From assembly GCF_000349945.1 (NCBI RefSeq), contig NC_020516.1, forward strand, positions 620,001-684,000: a stretch of DNA of 64,000 bases. Reading direction: 5' to 3'. The notes below the pieces were generated by a model. It saw only the letters and a program-made list of their open reading frames with translations. It did not search any database and was not told the DNA's origin. This document shows positions 9,076 through 17,685 of the stretch, one piece after another. The position numbers were made by a program, and so were the translations under genes. Each line of letters opens with the position of its first letter. Position 1 is the first letter of the stretch. The DNA is from Azoarcus sp. KH32C (GTDB lineage: Bacteria; Pseudomonadota; Gammaproteobacteria; Burkholderiales; Rhodocyclaceae).

Positions 9076-9090
9076 AGGCGAATGCCTTGC
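9076..9090 (+). promoter_or_regulatory. Possible second -24/-12 element before the envelope module
   Basis: AGGCGA-ATGCC-TTGC has the GG (9077-9078) and GC (9089-9090) of a sigma-54 promoter at the right spacing and the full TTGC, but the first half is degenerate. It lies just after the acxC hairpins and 62 bp before the next start codon, where a second promoter would make sense. I found no paired palindrome like the one at 3660-3706 nearby, so this is tentative. Confidence 0.35.
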
Positions 9091-9152
9091 AGGGATTCGG
9101 CTGCCCAAAAAAAGAAAGCGCGCGCCGTTCCCGGGGCGTGAAGGAGACTCTG

Positions 9153-10172
9153 ATGCTGCGTCGATTGAGAAAATATGGAGGCGGCGCCCGCGGCGTCGTC
9201 ACCTTGATGACGTCGTCCGCACCCCTTGTGATCGTTGGCGGACTGCTGTACGCGGGCCTGTTCGTCAAGGCCGAGGCGGTGGTGCAGAAAGTCGAACCGC
9301 CTGCGATCGAGCGTCGCGACACGTTTTACGGCGTCGCCGCTTCCGACGACCGCGTGATCTGGGCGGCCGGGGCGGGCGGCAAGATCGTCCGCAGCGAGGA
9401 TGGCGGCAATTCCTGGGCGCGTCAGACCTCCGGTACCGACGTCAATCTGCAGGGGATCGCCGCGTGGGACAGCGCCGGCGCCATCGCCGTCGGCAATGAC
9501 GGCGTCGTGATCGTGACGGCCGACGGCGGCCACAGCTGGACGAGTGCGGCGCTTCCCGCGAGCAGCAATCCGAACAAACTGTTTCGCGTCCGTATCGCGA
9601 ACGGGGTGGCGTGGGCGGTCGGCGAATTCGGTGCCGTGCTGCGCTCGGATGACCGCGGCGCGACCTGGTCGCGCGTGCTTCCCGAGGAAGACCGTGCGTG
9701 GAACGACATCGGCTTTGTCGGTGACGCCGGTTGGCTGGTCGGGGAGTTCGGCGCCTTGATGCGGACCACCGACGGCGGTTCGACATGGACGCCAGTGAGC
9801 ACGCCGAACAAGGTCAGCCTGATGGGCGTCGCCTTCCGCGACGCCCGGCACGGCGTTGCCGTGGGCCTCGCCGGCACCTTGCTGGTCACGGCCGACGGCG
9901 GCGCGTCGTGGCGCCAGGTGCCGGCCTTCACCCGCGAACATTTCTACAGCGTGATGTGGGACGACGGCCGCTGGCTCGTGGTCGGCGACAAGGGCGTGAT
10001 GGCCAGCGCCGAAGCGGACGCGCAGCAATGGCAGCTTGGCCGGGTCGCGGACGGCGACGTGTCGTGGCGCACCCAGGTTGCCCGTGCCGGCACGCGCTAC
10101 TTCCTCGCCGGCAGCAATCTCGGCGTACTCGACAACGGCGCGCTGCGCGTCGCCGGCCAACAGCGGATGTGA
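9153..10172 (+). CDS. YCF48/BNR-repeat protein, membrane-anchored, envelope transport module
   Basis: This 339-residue protein has an N-terminal hydrophobic anchor (about 22-37) and then repeated beta-propeller blades with the SEDGGNSW, TADGGHSW, SDDRGATW and TTDGGSTW pattern typical of YCF48/BNR repeats. It is probably a periplasmic or inner-membrane-tethered assembly factor or accessory protein. The start ATG 9153 follows GAAGGAGA; the open frame reaches 55 codons further upstream through the acxC hairpins and is unlikely to be translated there. It is followed by RND, DUF1302 and DUF1329 genes, a combination that recurs in hydrocarbon- and steroid-degrading proteobacteria. The exact function is unknown. 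Confidence 0.82.
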   Translation: MLRRLRKYGGGARGVVTLMTSSAPLVIVGGLLYAGLFVKAEAVVQKVEPPAIERRDTFYGVAASDDRVIWAAGAGGKIVRSEDGGNSWARQTSGTDVNLQGIAAWDSAGAIAVGNDGVVIVTADGGHSWTSAALPASSNPNKLFRVRIANGVAWAVGEFGAVLRSDDRGATWSRVLPEEDRAWNDIGFVGDAGWLVGEFGALMRTTDGGSTWTPVSTPNKVSLMGVAFRDARHGVAVGLAGTLLVTADGGASWRQVPAFTREHFYSVMWDDGRWLVVGDKGVMASAEADAQQWQLGRVADGDVSWRTQVARAGTRYFLAGSNLGVLDNGALRVAGQQRM

Positions 10173-10182
10173 GGGAACGACG

Positions 10183-12558
10183 GTGAAAAACACGACATTC
10201 GGCAAAGTCGATCGCGCCTTTGCCTTCCTCATCCGTTTTCGCGCGCTGGTGGTGACGGCGGTGGCGCTGGTGACGCTGGTGATGGGCTACCAGGCGAGCC
10301 AGATCGAGGTGAAGACGATCTTCAGCGATCTGTTGCCGCGCGACCATCCCTACGTCGAGGTGAACCAGCGCTTCAAGCAGACCTTCGGCGGCTCGAACAT
10401 GGTCAGCATCATGCTCGAGGCCGAGCACGGCGACATCTTCAACCCCGTGGTGCTGGGCAAGGTGCAGAAGCTCACCGTCGATCTGCAGCAGGTCGAAGGC
10501 GTCGATACCTACCAGATCATTTCGCTCGCGTCGAAGAAGATCAAGGAGGTGCGCGCCTCGACCGAGGGCGTCGAATCGCGTCCGCTGATGTGGCCCGAAC
10601 TGCCGCGCGACGACGCTGGGCTCGCCGCGCTGAAGGCGTCGGTCCTCAACAATCCGTTGGTCTACGGCCCCTACGTGTCGACCGACATGAAGGCGACGCT
10701 GGTCACGGTCGATTTCAGCGACGGCAACATCGACTACACGCGTGCCTTCAACCAGCTGATGACCCTGGTAGGAGAGGCGAGCGGCGATGGCGTGCAGGTG
10801 CGCATCGTCGGCGAGCCGGTGCTCTACGGCTGGGTGAATCACTACCTGCACGAGACGCTGACGATCTTCTTCATCGCGGTGGCCGCGCTGGTGCTGCTGC
10901 TGTGCCTGATCACGCGGACCTGGCACGGCACCACGCTGCCGCTGCTGGCGGGGACGGTGAGCGCGATCTGGGCGCTGGGTGCGGCGCGGCTGATGGGCTT
11001 CCACCTCGACCCGCTGGTCGTCGTGGTCGCGTTCCTGATCACCGCGCAGGCGATCTCGAATTCGGTGCAGCTCATCGCCCGCTTCGACGACGAGACCGGG
11101 CACGGCGTCGCCTCCGCGGAAGCCGCCGCGCGGGCGAGTGCGCGCAACCTGTTCAAGCCGAGCATGCTGGCGATCGTCGCCGACGCCGGCTGCGTGCTGG
11201 TGGTCGCGCTGACGCCGATTCCGCTGCTGCAGAAGATTTCCTTCATCGGCACCGTGTGGGTGCTGACGATCCTCATCAGCGCGCTGGTGCTGACGCCGGT
11301 GATGTTGTCCTGGGTCAGCGCGCGCCAGCGCTACATCCACCCGGTGAACATCCACCCGGTGCTGATGGGCATCCTCAGACTGTGCTCGGCGATCGTCACG
11401 ACGCGCTGGCGCTACGCGGTGCTCGGGGCGGCCGGGGCGGTGTTCGTGGTGTCCGGCCTGTACGCCTTCAACCTGAAGGTCGGTGACGCCAATCCGGGCT
11501 CGCCGATCCTGTGGCCGGACTCGAGCTACAACCGCGACGCCGCCGAGATCAATCGGCAGTTCCAGGGCTCGGACCGGATGTTCGTTGTCGTCGCCGGCGA
11601 CAAGCCGGGGGCGCTGCGCGAGCCGGAGGTGTTGTCGAGCATGACGCGCTTCCAGAAGTACATGGAGGCCCAGCCGGAGGTCGGCGGCAGCATCTCGCTC
11701 GCCGACATCCTGCCGCAGGTCAAGCGCGTACTGCGTGAAGGCAACCCGATGTACCAGGAGCTGGGGCAGAGCAGCGACGAGAACGGCGAGCTGATGTACA
11801 TGTTCGTTTCCGGCTCCGATCCCGGGGACATGGACCGCTACGCCGATGCCGACGCGAAGAACGGGGCGGTGACGCTGTTCTTCCGCGACCACCAGGGCGA
11901 GACGATCCGCACGGCAGTGGCCCGCGTGCGCGATTACGTCGCCCAGCATCCGGTCAAGGACGCCCAGTACCTGCTCGCCGGCGGCCTCGTCGGGGTGCTG
12001 GCCGCGGTCAATGAGGTGATCCTCGCCGGGCAGATCGAGGCGATCGCGCTCGCGCTGCTGGTGCTGGTGGTGTGCTGCACGATCACCTACCGCTCCACGG
12101 TCGCGGGGGTGTTCTTCATGATCCCGGTGCTGCTCTCCAACACCATCACCTTCAGCTACATGGCGTGGCAGGGCATCGGCATGAACATCAACACCCTGCC
12201 GGTGGTTGCCCTCGGCATCGGCCTCGGCGTCGATTACACCTTCTACATCGTCGATGGCATCCGCGAGAACCTGCACCGCTCGCACAACGTCGAGCGCGCC
12301 ATCGTCAATGCGCTGATGGGGCCGGGCAAGGGCGTGCTGATCACCGCGATGACGCTGATCACCAGCGTCGTGCTGTGGCACTTCTCGTCGCTGCGGCTGC
12401 AGGCCGACATGGGCGTGCTGATCGCGCTGTGGCTGTTCATCTCGGCGTTCAGCGCCCTCTTCATCATGCCCGCCCTGGTCTATGTGTTCCGGCCGGAATT
12501 CATCGTGGGCAGCAAGCGACATCCGATCGAGCAGGCCGAGCCGGTGATGGTGGCCTGA
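10183..12558 (+). CDS. RND/MMPL-family transporter
   Basis: This 791-residue inner-membrane protein has the RND layout: a first membrane helix (about 20-38), a large periplasmic loop, a block of about five to six helices, a second periplasmic loop, and another helix block at the C-terminus. It resembles MMPL/HpnN-type exporters of lipids or hydrophobic compounds rather than tripartite drug pumps, and no membrane-fusion protein gene is present. The start is GTG 10183 preceded by GAGGGAACGAC, 10 bp after the YCF48-like stop. With the DUF1302 and DUF1329 genes it probably forms an envelope-spanning system. The substrate is not evident from sequence. Confidence 0.88.
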   Translation: MKNTTFGKVDRAFAFLIRFRALVVTAVALVTLVMGYQASQIEVKTIFSDLLPRDHPYVEVNQRFKQTFGGSNMVSIMLEAEHGDIFNPVVLGKVQKLTVDLQQVEGVDTYQIISLASKKIKEVRASTEGVESRPLMWPELPRDDAGLAALKASVLNNPLVYGPYVSTDMKATLVTVDFSDGNIDYTRAFNQLMTLVGEASGDGVQVRIVGEPVLYGWVNHYLHETLTIFFIAVAALVLLLCLITRTWHGTTLPLLAGTVSAIWALGAARLMGFHLDPLVVVVAFLITAQAISNSVQLIARFDDETGHGVASAEAAARASARNLFKPSMLAIVADAGCVLVVALTPIPLLQKISFIGTVWVLTILISALVLTPVMLSWVSARQRYIHPVNIHPVLMGILRLCSAIVTTRWRYAVLGAAGAVFVVSGLYAFNLKVGDANPGSPILWPDSSYNRDAAEINRQFQGSDRMFVVVAGDKPGALREPEVLSSMTRFQKYMEAQPEVGGSISLADILPQVKRVLREGNPMYQELGQSSDENGELMYMFVSGSDPGDMDRYADADAKNGAVTLFFRDHQGETIRTAVARVRDYVAQHPVKDAQYLLAGGLVGVLAAVNEVILAGQIEAIALALLVLVVCCTITYRSTVAGVFFMIPVLLSNTITFSYMAWQGIGMNINTLPVVALGIGLGVDYTFYIVDGIRENLHRSHNVERAIVNALMGPGKGVLITAMTLITSVVLWHFSSLRLQADMGVLIALWLFISAFSALFIMPALVYVFRPEFIVGSKRHPIEQAEPVMVA

Positions 12559-12614
12559 CGCCGTCCGCCAATGAATCCCTTCCATGCAGTGCCAAAACCA
12601 TAAGGAGCGAGGAG

Positions 12615-14210
12615 ATGAGCAAGGGAGTTGCAAGAAGAGGAGTGGCAAGAAGAAAGATCGCAGCGGCCGCCGTTGCCGCCGCGATGGCCGGGCTCGCGGG
12701 GAGTCCGGCCCGGAGCGCCGAGAGTCCGGCCCGCGGCGCCGAGGATGATGGGTCCTGGGCCAAGGATTTCAGCTTCAACCTGTCCGGCTATGCCCGTGGC
12801 TGGGTGTCGATGAACCTGGAGGACCAGCCCGAGCTGGACGCGATCGACAAGAAGAGCAAGGGCAAGCTGTCGATGGTGCGCGGCTCGCTGCTGCTCGACG
12901 CCGACGCCCGCACCGGGCCGGTGAAGTGGAAGGCGATCGGCCGCCTCGATCGTGAAGCCAAGACCGACTACCTCCGCGATCTCGAGAAGCTGCGCGAAAC
13001 GAACGGCACCGCCGGGGGCAACAGCATCCTCGACAACTACAACCAGCGCGAGCTGCGTGAGCTGTGGGCCGAGTTGCCGCTCGGCGACCGGGTGACCGTG
13101 AAGGCCGGCAAGCAGCAGCTGGTGTGGGGCGAATCCGACTTCTTCCACGCGATGGACCTCGTGCATGGCTACGACATGTCGTGGCGCTTGTTCTTCGAGG
13201 GCGAGAACGAGGAGTGGCGCAAACCGCTGACGCTGATCTCGACCAAGATCCGCGTGCCCGAGGCCGACGGCATGCTCGCGGCCTACGTGCGACCCGGCTG
13301 GGACAGCTGTGAGTCGATCGGCAACACCTACGATATCCGCGGCGGGCGCTGGTTCTTCCAGCCCTATCGCGGTTTCGACCTCAGCAAGGTGACCAACAAG
13401 GACTGCAAGCACCCGGATGGCGACTACCGCGACGTCACCGGCGGCGTGCGCTGGTCGGGCGAGGCCCTGGGGCTGAGCTATTCCTTCGCCTGGCTCACGA
13501 CCTTCTCCGCCGATCCGGTCGCGAACTCCACGTTCAAGCCGTTCGAGAAGGCACCGTCCGGTTCGGTGTTCGACCTGATCCACCCGCGCATCGACGTCTA
13601 CGGCATGACGGTCAGCGGCTACAGCGGCCCGCTCGACGCGGTGCTCAGCGCCGAGATCGCCTACACCCAGGACCAGCCCTACAACATCGGTACCGGGGCC
13701 TTCCTCGACCCGCGCGTGCCGGGCAATGTCGGGATCGGCCTGGGGGGGGTGAAGAAGAAGGACACGCTGACGACGATGCTGCGCATCGACAAGAACCTTG
13801 GTCTCGAAAGCCTCCTCGGCACGTCGCGGCCCTCGTTCTCGTCGATCCAGCTGTTCGACACCCAGGTGCTGAACTTCAAGGAGTCCGACGACCTCGTGCG
13901 CCTGTTCGCCTATGGCACGCCGCTCACCGAGCACAACACCATCCTGACCGCGTTCACGACGCTGAACTACCGCAACGACACGATCAACCCCGGTTTCGCG
14001 ATCGGCTTCGACCTCACGCATGGCGGCGGCTTCGCCATCCCCAGCGTGTCGATGACGCTCTCCGAGCAGTGGCTGGCGAAGATCGAGGCCGACCTGTTCT
14101 GGACCGGCGACCGATCGAACAAGGTCCCGTTCAGCAACCAGAAGTCGCAGTTGTTCGGCTATTTCGACAACGCCAGCCAGATCGTTTTCCGCTTGACCCG
14201 GCAGTTCTAA
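12615..14210 (+). CDS. DUF1302 outer-membrane beta-barrel protein
   Basis: This 531-residue protein has an Arg-rich start and an Ala-rich hydrophobic stretch (about 13-34) consistent with a signal peptide. It continues with alternating amphipathic strands rich in aromatic residues, and ends in Phe (RLTRQF), the usual terminal signature of an outer-membrane barrel. The motif AGKQQLVWGESDFFHAMD is typical of DUF1302. The start ATG 12615 follows AAGGAGCGAGGAG. It is paired with a DUF1329 gene 17 bp downstream, and these two families nearly always occur together. Likely the outer-membrane channel or docking partner of the RND system. Confidence 0.87.
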   Translation: MSKGVARRGVARRKIAAAAVAAAMAGLAGSPARSAESPARGAEDDGSWAKDFSFNLSGYARGWVSMNLEDQPELDAIDKKSKGKLSMVRGSLLLDADARTGPVKWKAIGRLDREAKTDYLRDLEKLRETNGTAGGNSILDNYNQRELRELWAELPLGDRVTVKAGKQQLVWGESDFFHAMDLVHGYDMSWRLFFEGENEEWRKPLTLISTKIRVPEADGMLAAYVRPGWDSCESIGNTYDIRGGRWFFQPYRGFDLSKVTNKDCKHPDGDYRDVTGGVRWSGEALGLSYSFAWLTTFSADPVANSTFKPFEKAPSGSVFDLIHPRIDVYGMTVSGYSGPLDAVLSAEIAYTQDQPYNIGTGAFLDPRVPGNVGIGLGGVKKKDTLTTMLRIDKNLGLESLLGTSRPSFSSIQLFDTQVLNFKESDDLVRLFAYGTPLTEHNTILTAFTTLNYRNDTINPGFAIGFDLTHGGGFAIPSVSMTLSEQWLAKIEADLFWTGDRSNKVPFSNQKSQLFGYFDNASQIVFRLTRQF

Positions 14211-14227
14211 AAAAGGAGGAGACCACC

Positions 14228-15523
14228 ATGCATAACGAATCCCGAATCATCGGCGGCGCCGTCGGCCTGATGCTGCTGTTCGCGGCACAGGGTGCGCAGG
14301 CCAAGGTGCTGGAGCCCGGCTTCATCATCACCAAGGACAACCTCGCCAGCGTCAAGAACGACACTTTCGAGGGCAAGACCATCGCGAGCATGATTCCCGA
14401 AAAGCTCGAATGGATGATCAACAACTACGACCTGACGATCAAGATCGCCCACTCGAAGAAGATCGAGATGGATCCGAAGTACGTCGAGGCGACCAAGAAC
14501 TGGTCGAAGGACGTCAAGTTCAACCCCGCCGACCGTACCGTCACGGGCTGGAAGGCGGGCATGCTGTTCCCGCCCGAGGCGATCAAGCTCGACGACCCCA
14601 ACGCCGGCGACAAGGTGATCTGGAACCTGCGCGCGGCGACCTACGGCGCGACGATGGACCTGCGCGACATCGCCTGGGTCTTCCTCGACGCCAAAAAGGG
14701 CTTCGAGCGCGTGCAGCGCTTCCAGTCGCGCCGCTACTACATGGAAGGGCGCCTCGACGGCGGGCCGATCTCCGTCGGCGACGGCAACATTGCGCAAAAG
14801 ACCTACTTCGTCGCCACCAGCCCGCAGGAGATCCGCGGCATCGGCTCGTTCTCGGTGCGCTACAACGAGGCCGACTCGAAGAAGCCGGATGACGCCTACG
14901 CGTATCTGAAGTCGGTGCGGCGCACCCGGCGACTGTCCGGCGGGGCGTGGATGGACCCGATCGGCGGCACCGACCAGCTCTATGACGACTGGGATATCTG
15001 GGATGCCTGGCCGACGAAGTACACGTCGAACAAGCTGATCGAGAAGCGCTGGATCTTCGCCATCGCCCACAGCCCCGAGATGAGCGTCGACAACAGCCAG
15101 ACCGGCAAGTCGATCGAGAAGGAATATCCGCGCATCGGCATGAGCGAGCCGCCGTACTTCAACCCGGCCAAGGACATCGAGTGGGAGCCGCGCGAGGTGT
15201 ATGTCGTCGAGGGCACGCCGCCGCCGGAGCACCCGTACAGCAAGAAGGTGGCCTACATCGAGGTCGATTTCCCGCGCCCGTATCTGGGCTACGCGCTCGA
15301 CCGCAAGGGGGAGTTCTGGAAGATGTTCATCTTCCAGAATCGCCCCGATACCGGTGACGACGGCTACAAGGCGGTGATGCCGGTCGTGGGCCACATCATC
15401 GACGTCAAGCGCGGTCACGCCACCAATTGGTCGTCCAACATGAAGTCCAACCCGAAAGGCGTGAAGGAGACCGATGTGTCGCTGAACGTTCTGGAGGAGG
15501 TTGCGACGGGGGCGGGCCGCTAA
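14228..15523 (+). CDS. DUF1329 periplasmic protein (LolA-like fold family)
   Basis: This 431-residue protein has a clear signal peptide (hydrophobic segment about 10-24 ending AQGAQA). DUF1329 proteins are predicted to take a LolA-like half-barrel fold able to hold a hydrophobic ligand, so it may shuttle substrate or lipid between the RND pump and the DUF1302 barrel. The start ATG 14228 follows AAAAGGAGGAGA. It is the last gene of the module; a hairpin overlaps its stop and a strong terminator follows. Confidence 0.87.
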   Translation: MHNESRIIGGAVGLMLLFAAQGAQAKVLEPGFIITKDNLASVKNDTFEGKTIASMIPEKLEWMINNYDLTIKIAHSKKIEMDPKYVEATKNWSKDVKFNPADRTVTGWKAGMLFPPEAIKLDDPNAGDKVIWNLRAATYGATMDLRDIAWVFLDAKKGFERVQRFQSRRYYMEGRLDGGPISVGDGNIAQKTYFVATSPQEIRGIGSFSVRYNEADSKKPDDAYAYLKSVRRTRRLSGGAWMDPIGGTDQLYDDWDIWDAWPTKYTSNKLIEKRWIFAIAHSPEMSVDNSQTGKSIEKEYPRIGMSEPPYFNPAKDIEWEPREVYVVEGTPPPEHPYSKKVAYIEVDFPRPYLGYALDRKGEFWKMFIFQNRPDTGDDGYKAVMPVVGHIIDVKRGHATNWSSNMKSNPKGVKETDVSLNVLEEVATGAGR

Positions 15524-15530
15524 GCGGCCC
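15514..15530 (+). repeat. Perfect inverted repeat spanning the DUF1329 stop codon
   Basis: GGGCCGC-TAA-GCGGCCC is a perfect 7-bp inverted repeat centred on the stop codon. The 3-nt loop is tight and no T run follows, so it is more likely a 3'-end stabilising or attenuating hairpin than a terminator. A true terminator lies about 50 bp further on. Confidence 0.5.
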
Positions 15531-15575
15531 CTGCGGACGCCCCCTGCGCCGGGACTGCAGGCTCTCCCCCGCTTG

Positions 15576-15610
15576 GTCCGCCCCTGGTTGCTTCGGGGGC
15601 GGACATTTTT
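15576..15610 (+). terminator. Intrinsic terminator after the envelope module
   Basis: GTCCGCCCC (15576-15584) pairs with GGGGCGGAC (15596-15604) in a 9-bp stem with an 11-nt loop, followed at once by ATTTTT. This closes the RND/DUF1302/DUF1329 unit and separates it from the ligase gene 68 bp downstream, for which I see no convincing promoter. Confidence 0.8.
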
Positions 15611-15677
15611 CCCGCGCGACGGGCGGGAGCGGTGCGGTCTGCGGCATCGACCACGACAACGGAGGGAGAACTCCGAC

Positions 15678-17666
15678 ATGAACATCTATACGCCCACGGG
15701 CGATGAATGGCGCACGACGCAACTCGCGCGCTTCATCGCGCGCCACGGCTACCGCGACCTCGACGACCTGCGCGAGCAGGCGGCGCGCGAACCCGGACTT
15801 TTCTGGGACCAGGTGATCCAGGCGATCGGTCTCGACTGGGTGATGCCGTACCGCCAGACGCTCGACGTGAGTGACGGCGTGATGTGGCCGAAGTGGTTTG
15901 TCGATGGGCGCCTCGACCTCGTCGACAACCTGGTCGGCAAGCACGCCCGCGCCACGCCGACCAAGATCGCGATCCGCTGGGAGGGCGACCGCGGCGAGCT
16001 GCGCACGATCAGCTACGCCGAGCTGGCCGCCGAGGTGGAGCGCGTCGCGGCCGGGCTGTGTGCGATGGGCGTCGGCGCGGGCGATCGCATCGCGCTCTAT
16101 CTGCCGATGATCCCCGAGGCCGCCGTGACGATGCTCGCCGCGACCCGCATCGGCGCGATCTTCATCCCCTTCTTTTCCGGCTACGGCGCCGACTCGGTCG
16201 CGCAGCGCATCGCCGACTGCGAGGCGCGCGTGCTGGTGTGCGCCAATGGCTATTACCGCCGCGGCAAGCGCGTGCCGATGCTCGACGACGCCCGTGCCGC
16301 GGCGCGCGCGAGCCCGTCGCTGCGTCAGCTCGTCGTCGTGGACCGGCTGGGCATCGGTCCGGCCGACGCCGATGACGCCGGCGAAGCGTCCTGCGTCGAA
16401 TTCGAATACCGGCGGCTGCCGGGCTACCTGTCTACCTGTTCGCGGGTGGCCTTTCCGGCCGACCAGACGCTGATGCTGATCTACACCTCGGGCACCACCG
16501 GCAAGCCGAAGGGCGTTGTGCACACCCATGCCGGCTTCCCGGTGAAGGGCGCGCAGGATCTGCAGATGGCCTTCGATCTGCGCGCCGACGACACGCTGAT
16601 GTGGATCACCGACATGGGCTGGCTGATGGGGCCGTGGATGGTCTATGGCGGACTGATGCTCGGCGCGACCCTGGTGTTCTACGAAGGCACGCCGGATTAC
16701 CCCGACGCGGGGCGGTTGTGGGATGTCGTCGCGCGCCACCGGGTCACGCATTTCGGCCTGTCGCCGACGCTGGTGCGGATGCTGATGGCGAGCGATGGGA
16801 GCTTGCCGCCGCCGGGCGCGCTCGACACGCTGCGCGTATTCGGTTCGACCGGCGAAGCGTGGAACGAGGCGCCGTGGCGGTGGCTGTTCGAGCAGGTCGG
16901 CGAATCGCGCCGGCCGATCATCAACTATTCCGGCGGCACCGAAATCGGCGGCGGCATCCTCGCCTGCTTTCCCGGCCTGCCGCAAAAGCCATGCGCTTTC
17001 AATGGACCGATCCCCGGCATGGCGGTCGAGGTCCTCGATGGCGACGGCCGCCCGGTGCGCGGCAGCGTCGGCGAACTCGCGATCCGTCAGCCCTGGCCGG
17101 GCATGACCCACGGCTTCTGGCGCGATGCGGAGCGATACCGCGAGGCCTACTGGTCGGTGTGGCCGGACGTGTGGATGCATGGCGACTGGGCATCCGTGGA
17201 CGAGGACGGCTACTGGCTCGTGCATGGCCGCAGCGACGACACGATCAAGATCGCCGGCAAGCGCGTCGGTCCCGCCGACTTCGAATCGGCGCTGGTGTCG
17301 CACCCGCTGGTCGTCGAGGCGGTGGCGGTCGGTGTCCCCGACGAACTCAAGGGCGAGGCGGTGGTGTGCTTCGTCACGGTGCGCGACGGCGAGGCGCTGG
17401 CCGCGCGCCCCTGGGACGAGTGGGAAGCGGAACTCGTCGAACACGTGGGCCGCCAGCTCGGCAAACCCTTGCGGCCGGCCCGTGTGCATCGCGTCGAGGC
17501 GATCCCGAAAACACGTAACGGCAAGACGGTGCGGCGCGTGATGCGCGCCGCCTACCTCGGCACTCGCCCAGGCGATCTGTCGGCAATCGAAAACCCGGAT
17601 GCGATCGACGCGGTGTCCGCGATCGGGCTCACCGCGCGACGCGTGGTGGATGCAGTCGGAACATGA
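15678..17666 (+). CDS. AMP-forming acyl-CoA synthetase, probably acetoacetyl-CoA synthetase
   Basis: This 662-residue adenylate-forming ligase would join acetoacetate to CoA with ATP, giving acetoacetyl-CoA, AMP and PPi. The phosphate-binding loop YTSGTTGKPKG lies near residues 272-282, followed by the GSTGEAWN and SGGTEIGGG stretches. The C-terminal catalytic Lys is in PKTRNGKTVRR. The overall sequence is nearer the acetyl/propionyl-CoA synthetase group than canonical AacS, so substrate assignment rests on position between acetone carboxylase and a 3-oxoacid CoA-transferase. The start ATG 15678 follows GGAGGGAGAA; 20 bp separate it from the next gene. Confidence 0.85.
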   Translation: MNIYTPTGDEWRTTQLARFIARHGYRDLDDLREQAAREPGLFWDQVIQAIGLDWVMPYRQTLDVSDGVMWPKWFVDGRLDLVDNLVGKHARATPTKIAIRWEGDRGELRTISYAELAAEVERVAAGLCAMGVGAGDRIALYLPMIPEAAVTMLAATRIGAIFIPFFSGYGADSVAQRIADCEARVLVCANGYYRRGKRVPMLDDARAAARASPSLRQLVVVDRLGIGPADADDAGEASCVEFEYRRLPGYLSTCSRVAFPADQTLMLIYTSGTTGKPKGVVHTHAGFPVKGAQDLQMAFDLRADDTLMWITDMGWLMGPWMVYGGLMLGATLVFYEGTPDYPDAGRLWDVVARHRVTHFGLSPTLVRMLMASDGSLPPPGALDTLRVFGSTGEAWNEAPWRWLFEQVGESRRPIINYSGGTEIGGGILACFPGLPQKPCAFNGPIPGMAVEVLDGDGRPVRGSVGELAIRQPWPGMTHGFWRDAERYREAYWSVWPDVWMHGDWASVDEDGYWLVHGRSDDTIKIAGKRVGPADFESALVSHPLVVEAVAVGVPDELKGEAVVCFVTVRDGEALAARPWDEWEAELVEHVGRQLGKPLRPARVHRVEAIPKTRNGKTVRRVMRAAYLGTRPGDLSAIENPDAIDAVSAIGLTARRVVDAVGT

Positions 17667-17685
17667 TCTTTACCAGGAGAACAAT

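Noticed and set aside
9928..12648. Open frame of about 900 codons antisense to the RND transporter gene
   Set aside because: Low-complexity His/Asp/Arg-rich translation with no recognisable domain; the plus strand encodes a clear transporter with a ribosome site.
15405..17489. Open frame of nearly 700 codons antisense to the acyl-CoA ligase gene
   Set aside because: It is fully explained as a codon shadow of the ligase and contains no conserved motif.
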